Below, piece by piece: positions 1 to 12,500 of a stretch of 64,000 bases of DNA. A program made the position numbers and the translations under genes. This DNA is from Clavelina lepadiformis (taxonomy: Eukaryota > Chordata > Ascidiacea > Aplousobranchia > Clavelinidae): assembly GCF_947623445.1 (NCBI RefSeq), contig NC_135242.1, forward strand, positions 310,001-374,000. The letters run 5' to 3'. Position 1 is the stretch's first letter. Each line of letters opens with the position of its first letter. The notes beneath the pieces were generated by a model that searched no databases, was not told where the DNA came from, and worked only from the letters and a program-made list of their open reading frames with translations.

Positions 1-807
1 CAGCCCCGCTTTTCAAAATTATTGATGAGAACAGATTTTTCAAGATCGGTGGCGAATTTTATTTTCGTACTCATTGTTACCAAAATGGTGACAGATGCTC
101 CACTCTAAGATGAGAAGAAAACTTAGCTTCAGCAAATAAGCAAACGCCAGAGCATTGAACCCTCAACCATCAAGCGAGTTTAATTCGATGCGTCCTTGCC
201 AACTGCTCATAACAAACTGTGGCTTGGCGTTGCAAGTTTACCGCTAGGAGACCGCGATGACTAATTGAGGCAAACTTACATTAAAACCTATTTTCTGCTT
301 TGCTAATTGCTAAACTAACATTTAACTTTCCTAGAGAAGTTATTAGAAATAGTTTTCTATTAAAAACATATTTTTGTGTAAAATTTTCCGCAAAACTGAA
401 TTGATTTAATACAAAAAATAAATTGATAGGGAAACCTAAAAATACACAAATATTCATCGATGTGCAAAGCACTTGTCTTAACTTAATTTACCTGTTGAAT
501 TATCTGACTCTATTGTTGCGTGCGGTTAGAATACTCTAACCTCTTGTCGGCCGAAAGGTTTTCGTATTACAACAGAAATAGTTTTCAAGAAAAGGTTTTT
601 ATTGTGGGTGCTGTACACTTTCTCAATATTAAAAATAACCAAGAACATAAGTAATACAACTGCTTATAAGATGTCAGATACATTCTGGTCGTTGGTAGAA
701 GTGCGAACTTATATAACGTGAAAGCGATGGGGGTTAAAATGTTTGACAAGAAAAACACAGCATTTCAGAACATGTACAGCGAGGAAAACAATGTGTTGAC
801 AATATAA
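1..807. other. AT-rich intergenic DNA, no gene seen
   Basis: Only short open frames of about 60-75 codons with no recognisable domains occur here. The stretch is AT-rich and nearly lacks the TGACGTCA-type palindromes that are dense in the gene-bearing part of the window. I see no promoter, RNA gene or repeat that I can support. It ends at the target duplication of the hAT-like element that starts at 808. Confidence 0.6.
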
Positions 808-1959
808 CGGTGCTCTTCAACCTTTTTTGGTGTCGTGAACCCTTAAAGTTGCTGTGACGAACTTGTGATGTACGGCGCATACTATATTAGGCATTGCATT
901 GTGCGCCGACGACTTCCTGTCTTCGAACATCCGCCTAGTGACCTAGTCAATCATTGCATTGTGTGCTTAACTGTTTCCTGTTTTCTACCTAAAGTCGTGA
1001 TATAAGTTATCCTACGTGCATTATGAGTTATTCACAATTATTCATTCATTCTTTTGTAATGAAAAGTGGTATATGTTCCCTTAACCTGTAAGGTTTACCC
1101 ACTTACACTACAAAGTCTGTTTCCTTGTGTATTACTTAACAGTGAACTTTGATAGACTTCAGCAATAATGACGCAGGAATGACTACTGTATAATCTGATT
1201 ATATTTGAAGCTTCTTTGAACGAATAAATCAAAATAGAACATTGTGACAGCAACAGCACAAAGACATGTTGCGGCGTTGAACGTAGAAACCAAAAGAGAC
1301 TGAATAAATCAAAATGCACGCACAGGGTAACAATCGATTACGTCACGCAGTGCTATGCTTCATTGATTCCATAGATGAGAATTCTATGTAGTACACAATT
1401 TTATATTACATTAATTGATATATTTATCACACTTTCTTTTGTGTTTTAAGAGGATGGCTGTAACATAGTTCCAGCAGTGGCAGTTTTTTATGCTGTTGCT
1501 GTACCAATGTTTTATCTAAATGTATTCGCTTTAAGAAGCTTCAATATAATCAGTATATACAGTTGACATTCCTGTGTAACCATTCTTGAATTCAATTTGA
1601 AGAAGTTCAGTGTCTAGTTGGACAAATTTGTTGTCACCTTTATAAGACAATAATTCGTTAAGGTGAACAATTAATTCTAAGATTGAGAAAAGCAGACAAC
1701 GACCTTATGACAGTCATTATACCATCAAGCGCAATAAATAATTCAACTAACAAACATTGCAGTGAAGTGGTCAACCTTACAGGTTAAGGTACAATAAACA
1801 ACCATTTCATTACAAAATTGTTGTGACGAACTCAAGCGCCCTGTTTACTTCGAAGGTAAACTGAGGTACAAAGCGATATGAAAAATCATTATCACCGTCT
1901 CATTATCATTATCATCATCACCGTAGGGCTGCACCGTACACACCTGTTGAAGAGCACTG
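808..1959. mobile_element. hAT-type DNA transposon remnant (non-autonomous, about 1.15 kb)
   Basis: The left end reads CGGTGCTCTTCAACC and the right end, reverse complemented, reads CAGTGCTCTTCAAC, a hAT-style terminal inverted repeat. Flanking 8-mers CAATATAA (800-807) and CAATATGA (1960-1967) match at 7 of 8 positions, as expected for an aged hAT target duplication. Subterminal sequence next to the left end (GGTGTCGTGAACCC) also resembles hAT ends. Inside, a second inverted pair lies at about 1053-1095 and 1775-1818, sharing TTTGTAATGAAA and CTTAACCTGTAAGGTT in opposite orientation. No transposase frame is visible, so this is a deletion derivative or MITE. Family level (hAT) is fairly secure; subfamily is not assignable. 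Confidence 0.75.
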
Positions 1960-1967
1960 CAATATGA

Positions 1968-2433
1968 GATAGTCTGCATCTAGCTACAGCTGACACACTC
2001 AGAAATAGATAATATAATATTAACAGTGTTAAAGTTAAGAAGCGGGCATTTGCAATTAAGATTTCTTATCAGCATAGTTGCTGGAAAACAACCTGGAAAC
2101 GTACTAAAAAGAGTTTTCACAGGAAGTTATTCAGAGCAAGTTTCCAAACATCAATCGAAAGTTGAAGTAATTATCAAAACACAAGTTCATAAACTTCAAT
2201 CAATAACAAGCAAACACTTTTCCAACAAATGATATAATGGTATTAAAATGCCACCCATGCCGCTACAGATGAAGACACGGCAAATAAACTTTGTTACGAT
2301 CAACAGTCAAACTCAATCGTCACGTTTGCGAAGAGAAAAAGGCTCTGTGTTTGACATCGTTCAAGATAAGGGTGATTGTGTGTGCAGTGAGCTCTTGTCG
2401 TCATTGTCGCTGTTCTGTCTTATCAGACAGACG
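1968..2433 (+). other. 5' flank of the UNC-93-like gene
   Basis: No independent gene is seen. An open frame in phase with the UNC-93-like start extends 62 codons upstream to 2248, so an N-terminal extension cannot be excluded. Directly before ATG 2434 there is a pyrimidine-rich tract ending in CAG at 2428-2430. That could be a spliced-leader acceptor or the end of an upstream 5' UTR intron. I prefer 2434 because UNC93 proteins begin a few residues before the first membrane helix. Confidence 0.45.
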
Positions 2434-4912
2434 ATGGCGGTTTTTGGCTCGAATCGTGATATCCTGAACAGAAGGAAGTGGAAGCTTACACTGCAGTCTT
2501 ATTACCTCTCTGTGGCAGCTCTGTTCACATTTTCTGCGTTTATCGGAGTCGTAAGTTTGCAGTCTTCTATCAACATCGAAGCAGAACTCGGCACAACCAG
2601 CTTAGTTGTCTGTTACGTCATAAATGCAATTTGTAACGCAACAATGACACCAGTATTGCTGAAATTGTTGGGACCGCGTCGTGCGCTAGCCCTTGCCGAC
2701 GTGTTCTACATCGCCTACAGCGTTGCTAACATCTATCCTAGTAAGTTGCCATCATAGTAAGTCGCGGTTGAATGCACACATTGGCGTGTTGGGCAACTTT
2801 GCTGGAGTTACTCAAAGATCAAAATTAATTGACAGTTTCTTTGCGTTCTTCCATCGACCTATAACTAGCTGTATGGCTCTTGTGTTCACATAATCGTGGC
2901 CATTGTTTTGCAAACCATAGACTTAGGCATTGTTCGGTAATTATTGAATGAACTTAAGTTTTTCGCATAAAGCTACATTGGGGCGTGCTCGGGCAAATGT
3001 CGGCAAACTTTGAAGTCGTCCGCGCACACGATTTGTTTTCATAATGATTCCTTCCATAGTTGTTAAAAAGCGAGCGTTATATCCTGCGACGTGTGTTTTA
3101 AACGCAGGTTACTTCACCATCCTTCCCGCCGCGGTATTTCTCGGTGTCGCCCAAGCAATCACTTGGAGCAACTTTCCAAACTTCAACCAGCACTTTGGGA
3201 GAGAATTTGCCAAACTTCGCGCGACTGAAACTCGACAGAAGAGTGACGGTTGTAGGGAAATTCCGGTCGATGACGTCATGATTGAAACCTACGTCGGTCG
3301 ATTTGTGGGGAAATTTTTCTCGGTTTTGTCAGGTTACTTGGTAAGAAATGTTGACCACTCATGTCTCAGGAAACGTATCACGTGACACTTTCCTCGCATC
3401 TGCGTAGATATTGGGAAACGTCATCACCTACGTCATACTTAATTTGAGATCTAATAAAGATGACGTCAAATCGCCAAACATCACGAGGTACGTTTGTTTG
3501 TAAAATGACGTCATTCAAAAGTTTACGATTCTTCTCTAAACAGCATCGTGAACGACTCTCTATCGCCCTCAGACGAATTATTTTCATCATGTGGTGCGAA
3601 GCAGTGCATTGTGGGAAAACAAGAAGCTTCCACGGATAATGACGTCATCAGCAACAAGAGTCTTGAAGTCGTCTTGTTCCTCTCTCTCGCCTTCCTTCAA
3701 CTCATCTCCCTCCTCATCCACCTCCTGCTCCTCAAAGATCCCACTCCGCTGTCCAGGGGGGGAGATCTCAACGCCGGGATCACTGGACTCGACAAAAATG
3801 GCGAGACAATGGAGTTAAATGACGTAATAAAGAACAATGTTATTGAAGTAAAAAAAGAGGGAAAGTTGCAGGATGACGTAAGAATCAATCGAGGATTATT
3901 GCGATAAAAAACTCGCCTACTTGATAAGTTATCGATTTGGCTCACATAAGTGTGAGTGAAGGTTTCACATGTGAGCCGCGATATCACAGCAACATGGCGT
4001 CCACTCCATCTACCAGGTGCATTGTAGAGGTCAAATGCGTGGGCGGCCATGTTGATTTCAGCACAAAATTGTTGCAAATTATTATCAGATGGTCAATGAT
4101 CATCGGTCTCTCTTAAGCAACAACTAACCATTGTTACGTAATAGATGTTAATTTTCAGAAGGAGACTGGTTTGGCAAAGTTTCTCCAGACATTGCGCCAC
4201 TTAGCGGACGTGCAGGAGATGTTGATAATTCCTTTGAAGTTCCAGTACGGACTGAGCTCCGCTTTCATATTCGCCGACTTCACAAGATCCTACGTGTCTT
4301 GCACAATGCAACTGCAGAGTGTGAGTTGCGACCCATCAGCACTTCTTCTTTTGTGGCGATCGTCATAATGGAGGGGGCGTTTGGTATTTCCGGCTTCTGA
4401 TCGTTCCTCTTTGCAGGTCGGGATGCTGATGACGTTGCTGGGGGTCGTGGAAGTCTTGTCTGGAATTTTCTACTCTAAATTTTCTTCAAAGTTCGGCAGA
4501 CTTCGAATTTATTTTCTGGTTGTTGCCATGGAAACGGCTAATCTTCTTTTCAGCTTATTTTGGCCACCTAGTGGATATAGTTGGGCACCTTACGTCATGG
4601 CTATTCTGTGGGGGGCCTCGGATGGGCTGAAAAACCCGGTTTTTACAGGTGGGAGGTATTTAAACTATTATAAAAGTATTGAAGCAACAATTCTTTTCTT
4701 TTTCAGGAACTGTGATGACGTATTTCTCCGATAAAGAGGGGGCGGCGTATAGCGCGATGGCGCTGGTGGTCGGGTTGGGAGGGAGCTTTATGTACGTCAC
4801 AAGCAGGTTTTTTTGCGTCAGACAAAAGATATATCTCCTCATGACGTCACTTTTCTTTAGCCTTGTCTTTTTCGTCATTGCTGAACGTCGATTCAACAAA
4901 CGGAAGAAATAG
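2434..4912 (+). CDS. UNC93A: UNC-93 homologue A-like membrane protein
   Basis: Predicted multi-pass membrane protein of the UNC-93 family (major facilitator fold). C. elegans UNC-93 regulates a two-pore potassium channel; the role of UNC93A itself is poorly defined. Exons: 2434-2740, 3108-3340, 3408-3487, 3544-3877, 4159-4320, 4417-4648, 4707-4912; all phases agree and give 517 aa. Family hallmarks seen in order: first helices with VSLQSSINIEAELG, then IYPSYFTILPAAVFLG, the luminal CGAKQCIVG patch (CGASDC in human), DFTRSYVSC (the conserved TRSYVTC motif), and LWGASDGLKNPVF near the C-terminus. About ten hydrophobic segments are visible. The donor of exon 4 (GAC|GTAAGA) lies inside a TGACGT word, and the exon 6 donor is the weak GTGGGA. 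The gene is single-copy here and divergent from the P-Rex gene only in the sense that both 3' ends face each other. Confidence 0.93.
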
Positions 4913-4918
4913 TGACGT

Positions 4919-4924
4919 AATAAA
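4919..4924 (+). promoter_or_regulatory. Polyadenylation signal of the UNC-93-like gene
   Basis: A canonical AATAAA lies 6 bases after the stop codon at 4910-4912, implying a very short 3' UTR. The position and strand fit the gene. No other AATAAA occurs close by on this strand. Confidence 0.65.
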
Positions 4925-6509
4925 GTTATCGCTGTTGATTGTAACGAGGTTGTCAATGTTGATTGTTATTTTAAATTTACTTTTTAAAGAAATCTTTTAA
5001 ATTTTCTGGTCACTCTCCAACAAAAATCCTCATTAAAATTCAACTTTTTTATGTCGCGAGTCACTGTTGTAGTTTTCAAATTCCATTGTTAGACTGCACT
5101 ATGGTGAAGTTTCTGTTTCAGACAAAATTCCGAGAACTAGCAAAAGGTAACAGATTGGATGCATCCCAATTACAGTAGGTCCAGGGAAGCAGACCTGGGT
5201 AAGTTGGCATCGAAGCATCAGCTAGAGTGCAAGAAACCTTTCATTCATAAAAACAATTCACAGCTGCTGTTAATATTTACAATGCGTGGGGAACTACATG
5301 TAAGAAATTTCTTTGTGGTTTAAATGGTATCTTCCGTTATTTCAGACTTTCACTAAGTTTAGAACATCGCAGTCACAATAATCCGCTGCGACGTAAACTA
5401 TTCAACAAAAAGACGACACTTTATCAATGAAAGCGCATTGACCTCAGAAAGAGCATTGCGTTGCTTTTTTACAGCGTCGTTCTTTCCCTTGCTTAGTTGT
5501 TTGTCGTCCCTTGTTTCAGAGCAGTAAGTTTCCAATTCGGAGGAGAACTGAAGCTGATTATGTTGGTTTTATTTCTTCATCATTAATTTTTTGTTTCTAG
5601 AAATATTCTAACTTTTAGTGAAGTAAATCTCATGTTAACTTTCGGTGATTGTGCGACATCCAATCATGACATGCTTGAAGTAAACATCACTTCGAACTAT
5701 CACGTTGAACTTATCCTTGAATCAAACACCAACCTGCTGACGGCCACGCACTCAAGTACGCTAACTTAATATTGTCACGTCGTAATCTCCGCCAACTGCG
5801 TCAAATTTTAGTTGCGTCAATCCCGTCTTTGGTTTGCAGCAGCAATACGTGGCTTTTTGTGATTGGCCAGTTTAAAGTGGTCGATGAGTGACTAAAATCC
5901 TAATCTCGCGTGGATACAACTTTTTGTTTGTTTAGTCAGAATTGGCAAAATCACGAAAACCAATTTCCAGAGAAGAGTTTTATGTCGTTAAAACAAGAAA
6001 CGGAATCGCGGAAAATTAAAGCCACATAAAACACGATTAAGGCGATTTAATAAAACATCGAATATTTACTTCAATTTGTTTGGGTTAATTAGCATAAACG
6101 TCAACATACAATCGCAGAGTTTCCCTGTGTAAAAAGACAGATGTGGTATTTGGCAAGAACGCAAATATCTGAATAAACTTGGAAACACTATTTTGAAGCA
6201 TTTCTGAAGTCGTTTGCATGAAGAACTACAAAGGCCAACACTGGCGGTGAAACGTCATTCTTACGTAATTATTACGTAGCTTATTAAAGTAACCACACGT
6301 GAGAGGGAATGTTGGAAGTCGCTGAGTTCGTCTAAATAGAAAAATTATGTCGGCAAAAAAAATGCTTCGTTATTGCAGCTGATACGTAATCATGACGTAG
6401 CCATGACGGTGCATTAACTATTCTATTCACAAAAATGCTTTGATGCGAACATTAGTGACGTCACAAAGTGTAGATTGTGTGCTGTGCGTGGATGAACATT
6501 GTTACGTAA
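4925..6509. other. Convergent intergenic region between UNC-93-like and P-Rex genes
   Basis: No open frame of note. This is the 3' flank of two converging genes. From about 6240 onward it carries several TACGTAA, TGACGTAG and TGACGTCA words, like the introns. I did not find a clear polyadenylation hexamer for the minus-strand P-Rex gene near its stop. Confidence 0.5.
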
Positions 6510-9500
6510 TCATGGCGTTTGTTCCAATTCGGGAGGTCGGTATAACCTGAACAAATTAAGTATGACGTAGTAATAGAATAGTTGTACATTTGCTGACCAC
6601 ATCGTAAAGTGACGTCGCAGTGAGGTTCTATGACGTATTTTACCTTGGTGCGGTTTTTACGGTTTTATCCTTTGCGTTTGGGTTCTTGACCTCACAGTAG
6701 GTTCTGGCCCCCATCTTGTTCATCTGGAAAGTGGCCGCCATCAGCTGCTTGGGGGGGAGACCGTGGCACCCCGCCAGAGTGATCGCTTGCTGGAGACAGC
6801 ACGCAGTCGTCGATCTGACGTCATAATCCAGTATGAGCGATTTGTCGACCGGTTATGAGAATTATGGCTACTATGAAATAACAACCACCTTTGTGTCCCG
6901 TTGTTGCAAGCCACAACACTGCAGCCACCGAGCCTCTGGGAGAATTCTGCCGCCAATGGCAACACGCCACAACCAGTTGGCGTCAGACTTGACTTTCCGT
7001 GACGTGGCTTGGCGTTTGCTTCAAGGAGAGTCATAATCTCGTCCAAGGCATTGAGTGGTCGCGAGAGCTAAAAATAATTATTACGTCATAAAGATGTTAT
7101 GAAAAATCTACATTTCATGTCGTACCCGATCAACCAGAACCGCTCTGGCTTCGGTATCGCGCGGAAGTTTCGATCTGTCGAGGTGGAAAGCGCGAAACTT
7201 CTTGTAGTAGTCGTACATCTTGCCCACCGCCTTCTCGTTCATCGAATCGTTGAATTCCTGCATTGTGACGTCATGCTCGTATAGCATTGTTCCGAGATCC
7301 TCCAACCCTGCGTCAGTAAATGTTTCCTGATAATGACGTCATTCAATCGTCATAGAGGGTTTATATTTTGACGTCACACACCGTGATTAATGAGAACTGG
7401 AATCAGCTTGACACCTCCGCCGGCCTGGAGTCTAGGAGGCAGTTTGATGAAGACGTGCTTGTCCAGGTGGAAGAAGACCTTCAACGCGCATCTGTTCCCC
7501 TCCATCGAGTATCCGACCCCGTTCACTGACCAAACAATCACTTGCTTATTACTTCAGATACATATTGTGCGTCATAATTTGGCAATCATGACGCAACAAT
7601 CATATGCTAGATTGCGAGCAACTCACCGTCAACGTGAACCGGAAAAATACCGTCAAAATCGCTGTTAACATTGCAAGGGCATTCTTTGGTTAACATAAAA
7701 AACATACAAGCAAAATTAAGAAAATGAAATAAAGAATTAATCATGTATTCTGTATGGCGGCGCCAGTCGTTAAGTTTTATTGAGAAAAAGGAATAAAATT
7801 CACCAAAATAAAATTGTTTATGATGAAACAAAAGTTTTAAGCACATTTCTCTAATTTTAAGTTGTTGGCAAAAAAGAAAATTCTAAATTTGTTGCTTTTC
7901 AACCAATCATGCAACGATTCCAATTTAAGAAGCAAGTCTAATTGGTCAATGCAATGAATTAAAGTAAAAGAGTATTATTGCGTCATAATTGCACGGAATT
8001 TACCGTTTGGCTCAACGTCCCCAGTAATGGCGCGGAAGTGTAATGAGACTCGTTCAAGGTCGTAGACACCGACATAGCTGTCTTCAAGCATGGCGCATTC
8101 ATCCGGCTGCAAGTTCAAGTTCACAATTAAGTTCAAGTTCAAGATGAGACAATATTATTAACATCTGACCATGTTTGGGTTCAAGGTCGTCTGGAATATG
8201 ACGCAGGCCCCGATCGACATGCACTGGTCCAACCACTTCTTGCTCGCCTCCTCCGACCGCACGCCGTACGCCTGTGACGTCACAACTGTTATCGAATATT
8301 CCAGACAAATTATCGTATTGTCGAATATTCTAGAACAATTTTATTGCTATTCGTGACAATGGTCACCTTCATGTTGTTGAAAGTTCCACCAATCGCGCAT
8401 CGAAGCTGGGAGGAGAAAGCGGAAATTGCGGTGATCAGTGATTGGCTGAAAACTTTATCTCGTCGCGAAACCAACTTCGGGTCTTTGGTTGAAAAATATG
8501 AATCAATTAAGGTCAAGACCATGATACGTCATAATCACAAACGCGACAGTGACGTCATAAACTCACCTTCGTTGAGCAAGACCGAGAGAACCAATTGCGT
8601 TCGAACTTCATTCACGTGACGATCGACGTTCTCGATCAACGTGTTTATGACGTCAGCAAACTGATCTGTGTCCCCACAAACCGAGAGCGCCATCTTGATT
8701 GCGTCATTACTGGTACTAGAACGAATTACGTCACAAGTAAGTTAAATCCTACAGCTTTTACGATTTATTACGTCATGGTACTCACCTGGCGGTCAAGGCT
8801 TCGATGATTCGCGCATACTTCCGCTCCGGGGTCGTTTCCTGGGTCGACTCGAAGACCGTTTGGACGGTTTCAGATCGCACCAAGTCGGCCAGGCTGTGAA
8901 TCTGCAATTATGACATCACACTGTAAGCTGGCACGTCACAGAACCTCTTATACGGTATGTCAGGCATGTTATGATAGATGGTTTCTACAACCAGTCCGAC
9001 CTTGCTGAGGAAGTGCTCCATGGTTCCCTGCAGCTTGTCCAGGGCGTCGTTTGACAGCGAGAGGTCAGTGAAGTTCAGACTCTCCACCCCCTCCGATGAA
9101 CACGTGCTCTCGGTGGCGCTGATCACCGAGATCCTGTCCCGGCCTGCCACACATGGACAACATTTCAAACGCTGCCTAATTAACTTGTTTACATTGACGT
9201 CATACCTGAAAACGTCACGCGTGACGTAGGTCTGCCGTTCTTCTGCCTCATTTTAACTGGAGAAATGTGCTGACCGGTAGGTGGCGGGCTTCTAAAAGCA
9301 AGGATTTAACCTGAGTTATTTTGTTGCAAACTATGCATTGTGACATCATGCTTTAGTTTATTACGTCAGAGAGGGCATCGAAGTCGATGGTTTCAGTGAC
9401 CTTTGACCTTCGTCGGTGTTGACGCTGAGAGCATCGCTCGACGTCGATATACCGGAAGTCCTCACCGATGATTCCTTCCGTTCTAAAGAAAAATGAACAG

Positions 9501-12500
9501 CATAGCCTAAGTCATGTAAATATCATAATTATTGACGTCATAAGAAGAAAACTCACGTGACTTGTTCTCTGCGGTGTTGGTCGAGGCGGGGTTCGGGAAA
9601 TTAAAAATCAGCTTCTCATTACCCACCATCGACCCACGGTTGCTATGGATACCAGAGTCACATTCCGAGTCATTTCCTGTCGTCGATCCTTCCGACTCAT
9701 TCAACTTCCGGGATTTCCCTTGTTCTGACGTTACTTCCCTTGTGACGTCAACACCATCTATTTTGATGGTCGGGGAGGCTACAAAGAAAAATTTCTTAAC
9801 TCACTTCTTCCACCTATAATGACGTACACAGAGCTGCGTCACTCACTGGGCGGGCAGGGGACATCCCCGCACATCTGAATAGCGTCAGACGCGAGAAGGG
9901 AGTCGTTCGATTGATTTTTTTGCTCTTGACTGATTAGAGGCGTCACAGGCGTCTTTGATTTCTATAAAACACATTCAGGAGTTAACTTTGCAGAAGTTGC
10001 AGCGAGGTTCGGGTTTCTATGGAAGTTTCGGGCCCCACCAAGTCGGGGTTGGGTGAAAAGTTCCCGTAAAAGTTGGTGGGGGGCGTAATAGGGGTGTTGG
10101 GGATATCCTCCCCGTCTTCATCGAGCTGGTAGGTCGAGTACATGGGGACGGCGGTGTAAGAGTTTCTTTTGCCGTCTGCGTTGGTCTCGGAATTGAGAAT
10201 TCTGCAAAATCAATTTCACTCAAACAATTACTCTTTGTTACGTAATAAGTTATTATTTATTACGTCATCGGAGAGAGTAAAAACGCGTCAAAAGCAGAAA
10301 GCTTGATTGTCAAAATATGAACGAACTTTATCAGCTGCACCTGGCCCTGTCTCAACTCGAGCAGGGCGTGGTCCAGGGCCACCATTAGCTGGCGTATTGA
10401 GTCCATTAACTCCATGTTGCCCTCGACACCGCGGAGAACCGCCTTTAATCCATGGCCCTCCTTGCCCCTGCTCCTGAAGGAGGGCGCGGCCAGCACAGTA
10501 GTGCAGTGGCTCGTGTGAACCATGTTTTCTGGAATAGACAGAAACGTTTTATTTGGTAACAATTCTACGTCATAATAAGAAGCCATTCTCCTCACCTACG
10601 TCACCTTCGTGGTTGTCAGTTTTAGCGTCTGGCAGCCCCATCCCCCTCAAGTTGTATTTTTCCGAAGTGTGGCTCACCTAAGCGTCATAACCGACATTAA
10701 CTACTCCTCGAGGTTATGATATCACAATAGACAATTATAACGTCATACTTGCATAAAGTTGACGTGGCAGTTTGTGGGGCAGAAATCCTTCGCGGTCAGG
10801 CTGGAAGGGCGGTCCTTGGCTTCCTTGTAAGACGGCCACATATACGACGCTAGATGGCGCTTGTACTACAAGAAAGTATAGTTTTTGACCTCTGATCAAC
10901 CAATCAGAGCCGAGTGCTGGAGCTGGACCAATCCGGGAAACTCACCCGCTTATAATTGTCTAATCTCTCCCTTATGACATCATATCTTAAGCTTCTTCGC
11001 CGTTCGAAGACTTCGCTTTTGACGTCAGCAACAAAAGGGGCGATTTGCTCGAGGCCTTGGACGTCTGCCAGAACGCGATCGTCTTCCGCGATGAGAACTT
11101 CAAGAAGCTGGAGAAAGAAAAATATTCTGCATCTTGTCACATAACAAACTATGACGTCATAACCGTACCTGGGCGGCGAGGTCGAATATTGAGGGGGTCT
11201 CGGACATTTTCTCGACCACGTGGGTCTTAACTCCGTTGACGTTGACGTAATTGTACATGCAAGTGCGCTCCAAGTGGCGGTTTCCGACCAATAACTGAAA
11301 AATAAAATGCAAAGTTTAAAGAGAAAGGACTGAGCAGAGGATGAGAGAAATGTGGAGAAAATCGAACCCGGGCCATCATGACCTGGCACTGACCTGTAGA
11401 CAGAAGGTGTCTGACTTTGAACTGTTGTTGGAAAGTTCCGGTTCCCTGCAAACATAGAAATCAAATTAAAGTTTTTAAATCAGAAGTCGAACGGCTGAAA
11501 ATGTCAAACTTGCTTCTTCTCCTTCTGGCCGAGGCTGGTGTGGTTGATGCCGATGATCATCGCCAGGTTCTTTCTCTTAAAACTTCGCGATTTCTTCAAA
11601 CCGGTCGGTTTTGGGACATCGAGCGAGTTTGTGCTTCCCTGATTATGACGAAATATATTAACTGTGACGCTTTTCATGAGAAGCTAAAGCAATCTCGGAG
11701 AAATCGAGAAACAACGATATTATGCCAACACTGGAACAATCCCGCCGAACAAAACGTAGGACGAGAAAGTGAAAAGTTTGTCGATGTTTCCAAAGTTTTC
11801 GGACGATTTTGAAAGTTTGGGCATTCTAGAATTGAATTAAATCGAAGTGCCAAAAACGTTGTTATTATTGAGTCAGGATTATTCCGGCGTTGACGTTGCA
11901 CAAAACCATGGAAACAACCTCCAGTGACGTAATTCCAGGTGACTGGAAAATTTCTCACCGATTTGGAATCGTCTTCAGACGAGAGTGAATCCGAACGGTT
12001 CTTGTTTTCCTCATCTTCATTCTTCTCACTAGGTGGCGGTTTGCATCCTTCACGGATTGCCGCGGCCACTTCGTCATGTGACGTTTGCGTCACAACTTTT
12101 CCATTTACCTAGACATGACGTCAGACAAGAAGATACGTCACAATCTTTAATTTGTTGAAAACTTCAAATAAACGAAAACTTCAATGAAAACCTTCATGAT
12201 TGCGTGGCCTTTAACCAAGCCATGATTCATTGCCATGCCACCCCGCGCCACGGCATGTACGACGCATGGGTTGGAGCCTCTAATCTGGAACCCCATTCCC
12301 TCCTTGGTGACAGGAACGCCGATCGTTCTACATAAAATGCATGACGTAATTATTATCGCGTGTGTTTGTGCGATTATTCGCTGGCACATAGACATCACTC
12401 ACATTTCGTCGTCACATTTCACCACCACGTGGATCATCTTGTACTTTCCGCGGTTGAAACTCATCACGTGATCTAGGTGTTCCTGGGAGGAGCATGACGT

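Noticed and set aside
2248-2433. In-frame N-terminal extension of the UNC-93-like protein
   Set aside because: Not homolog-supported, basic/low-hydrophobicity, and separated from the start by a good 3' splice-like AG; kept as a possibility but not as the called start.
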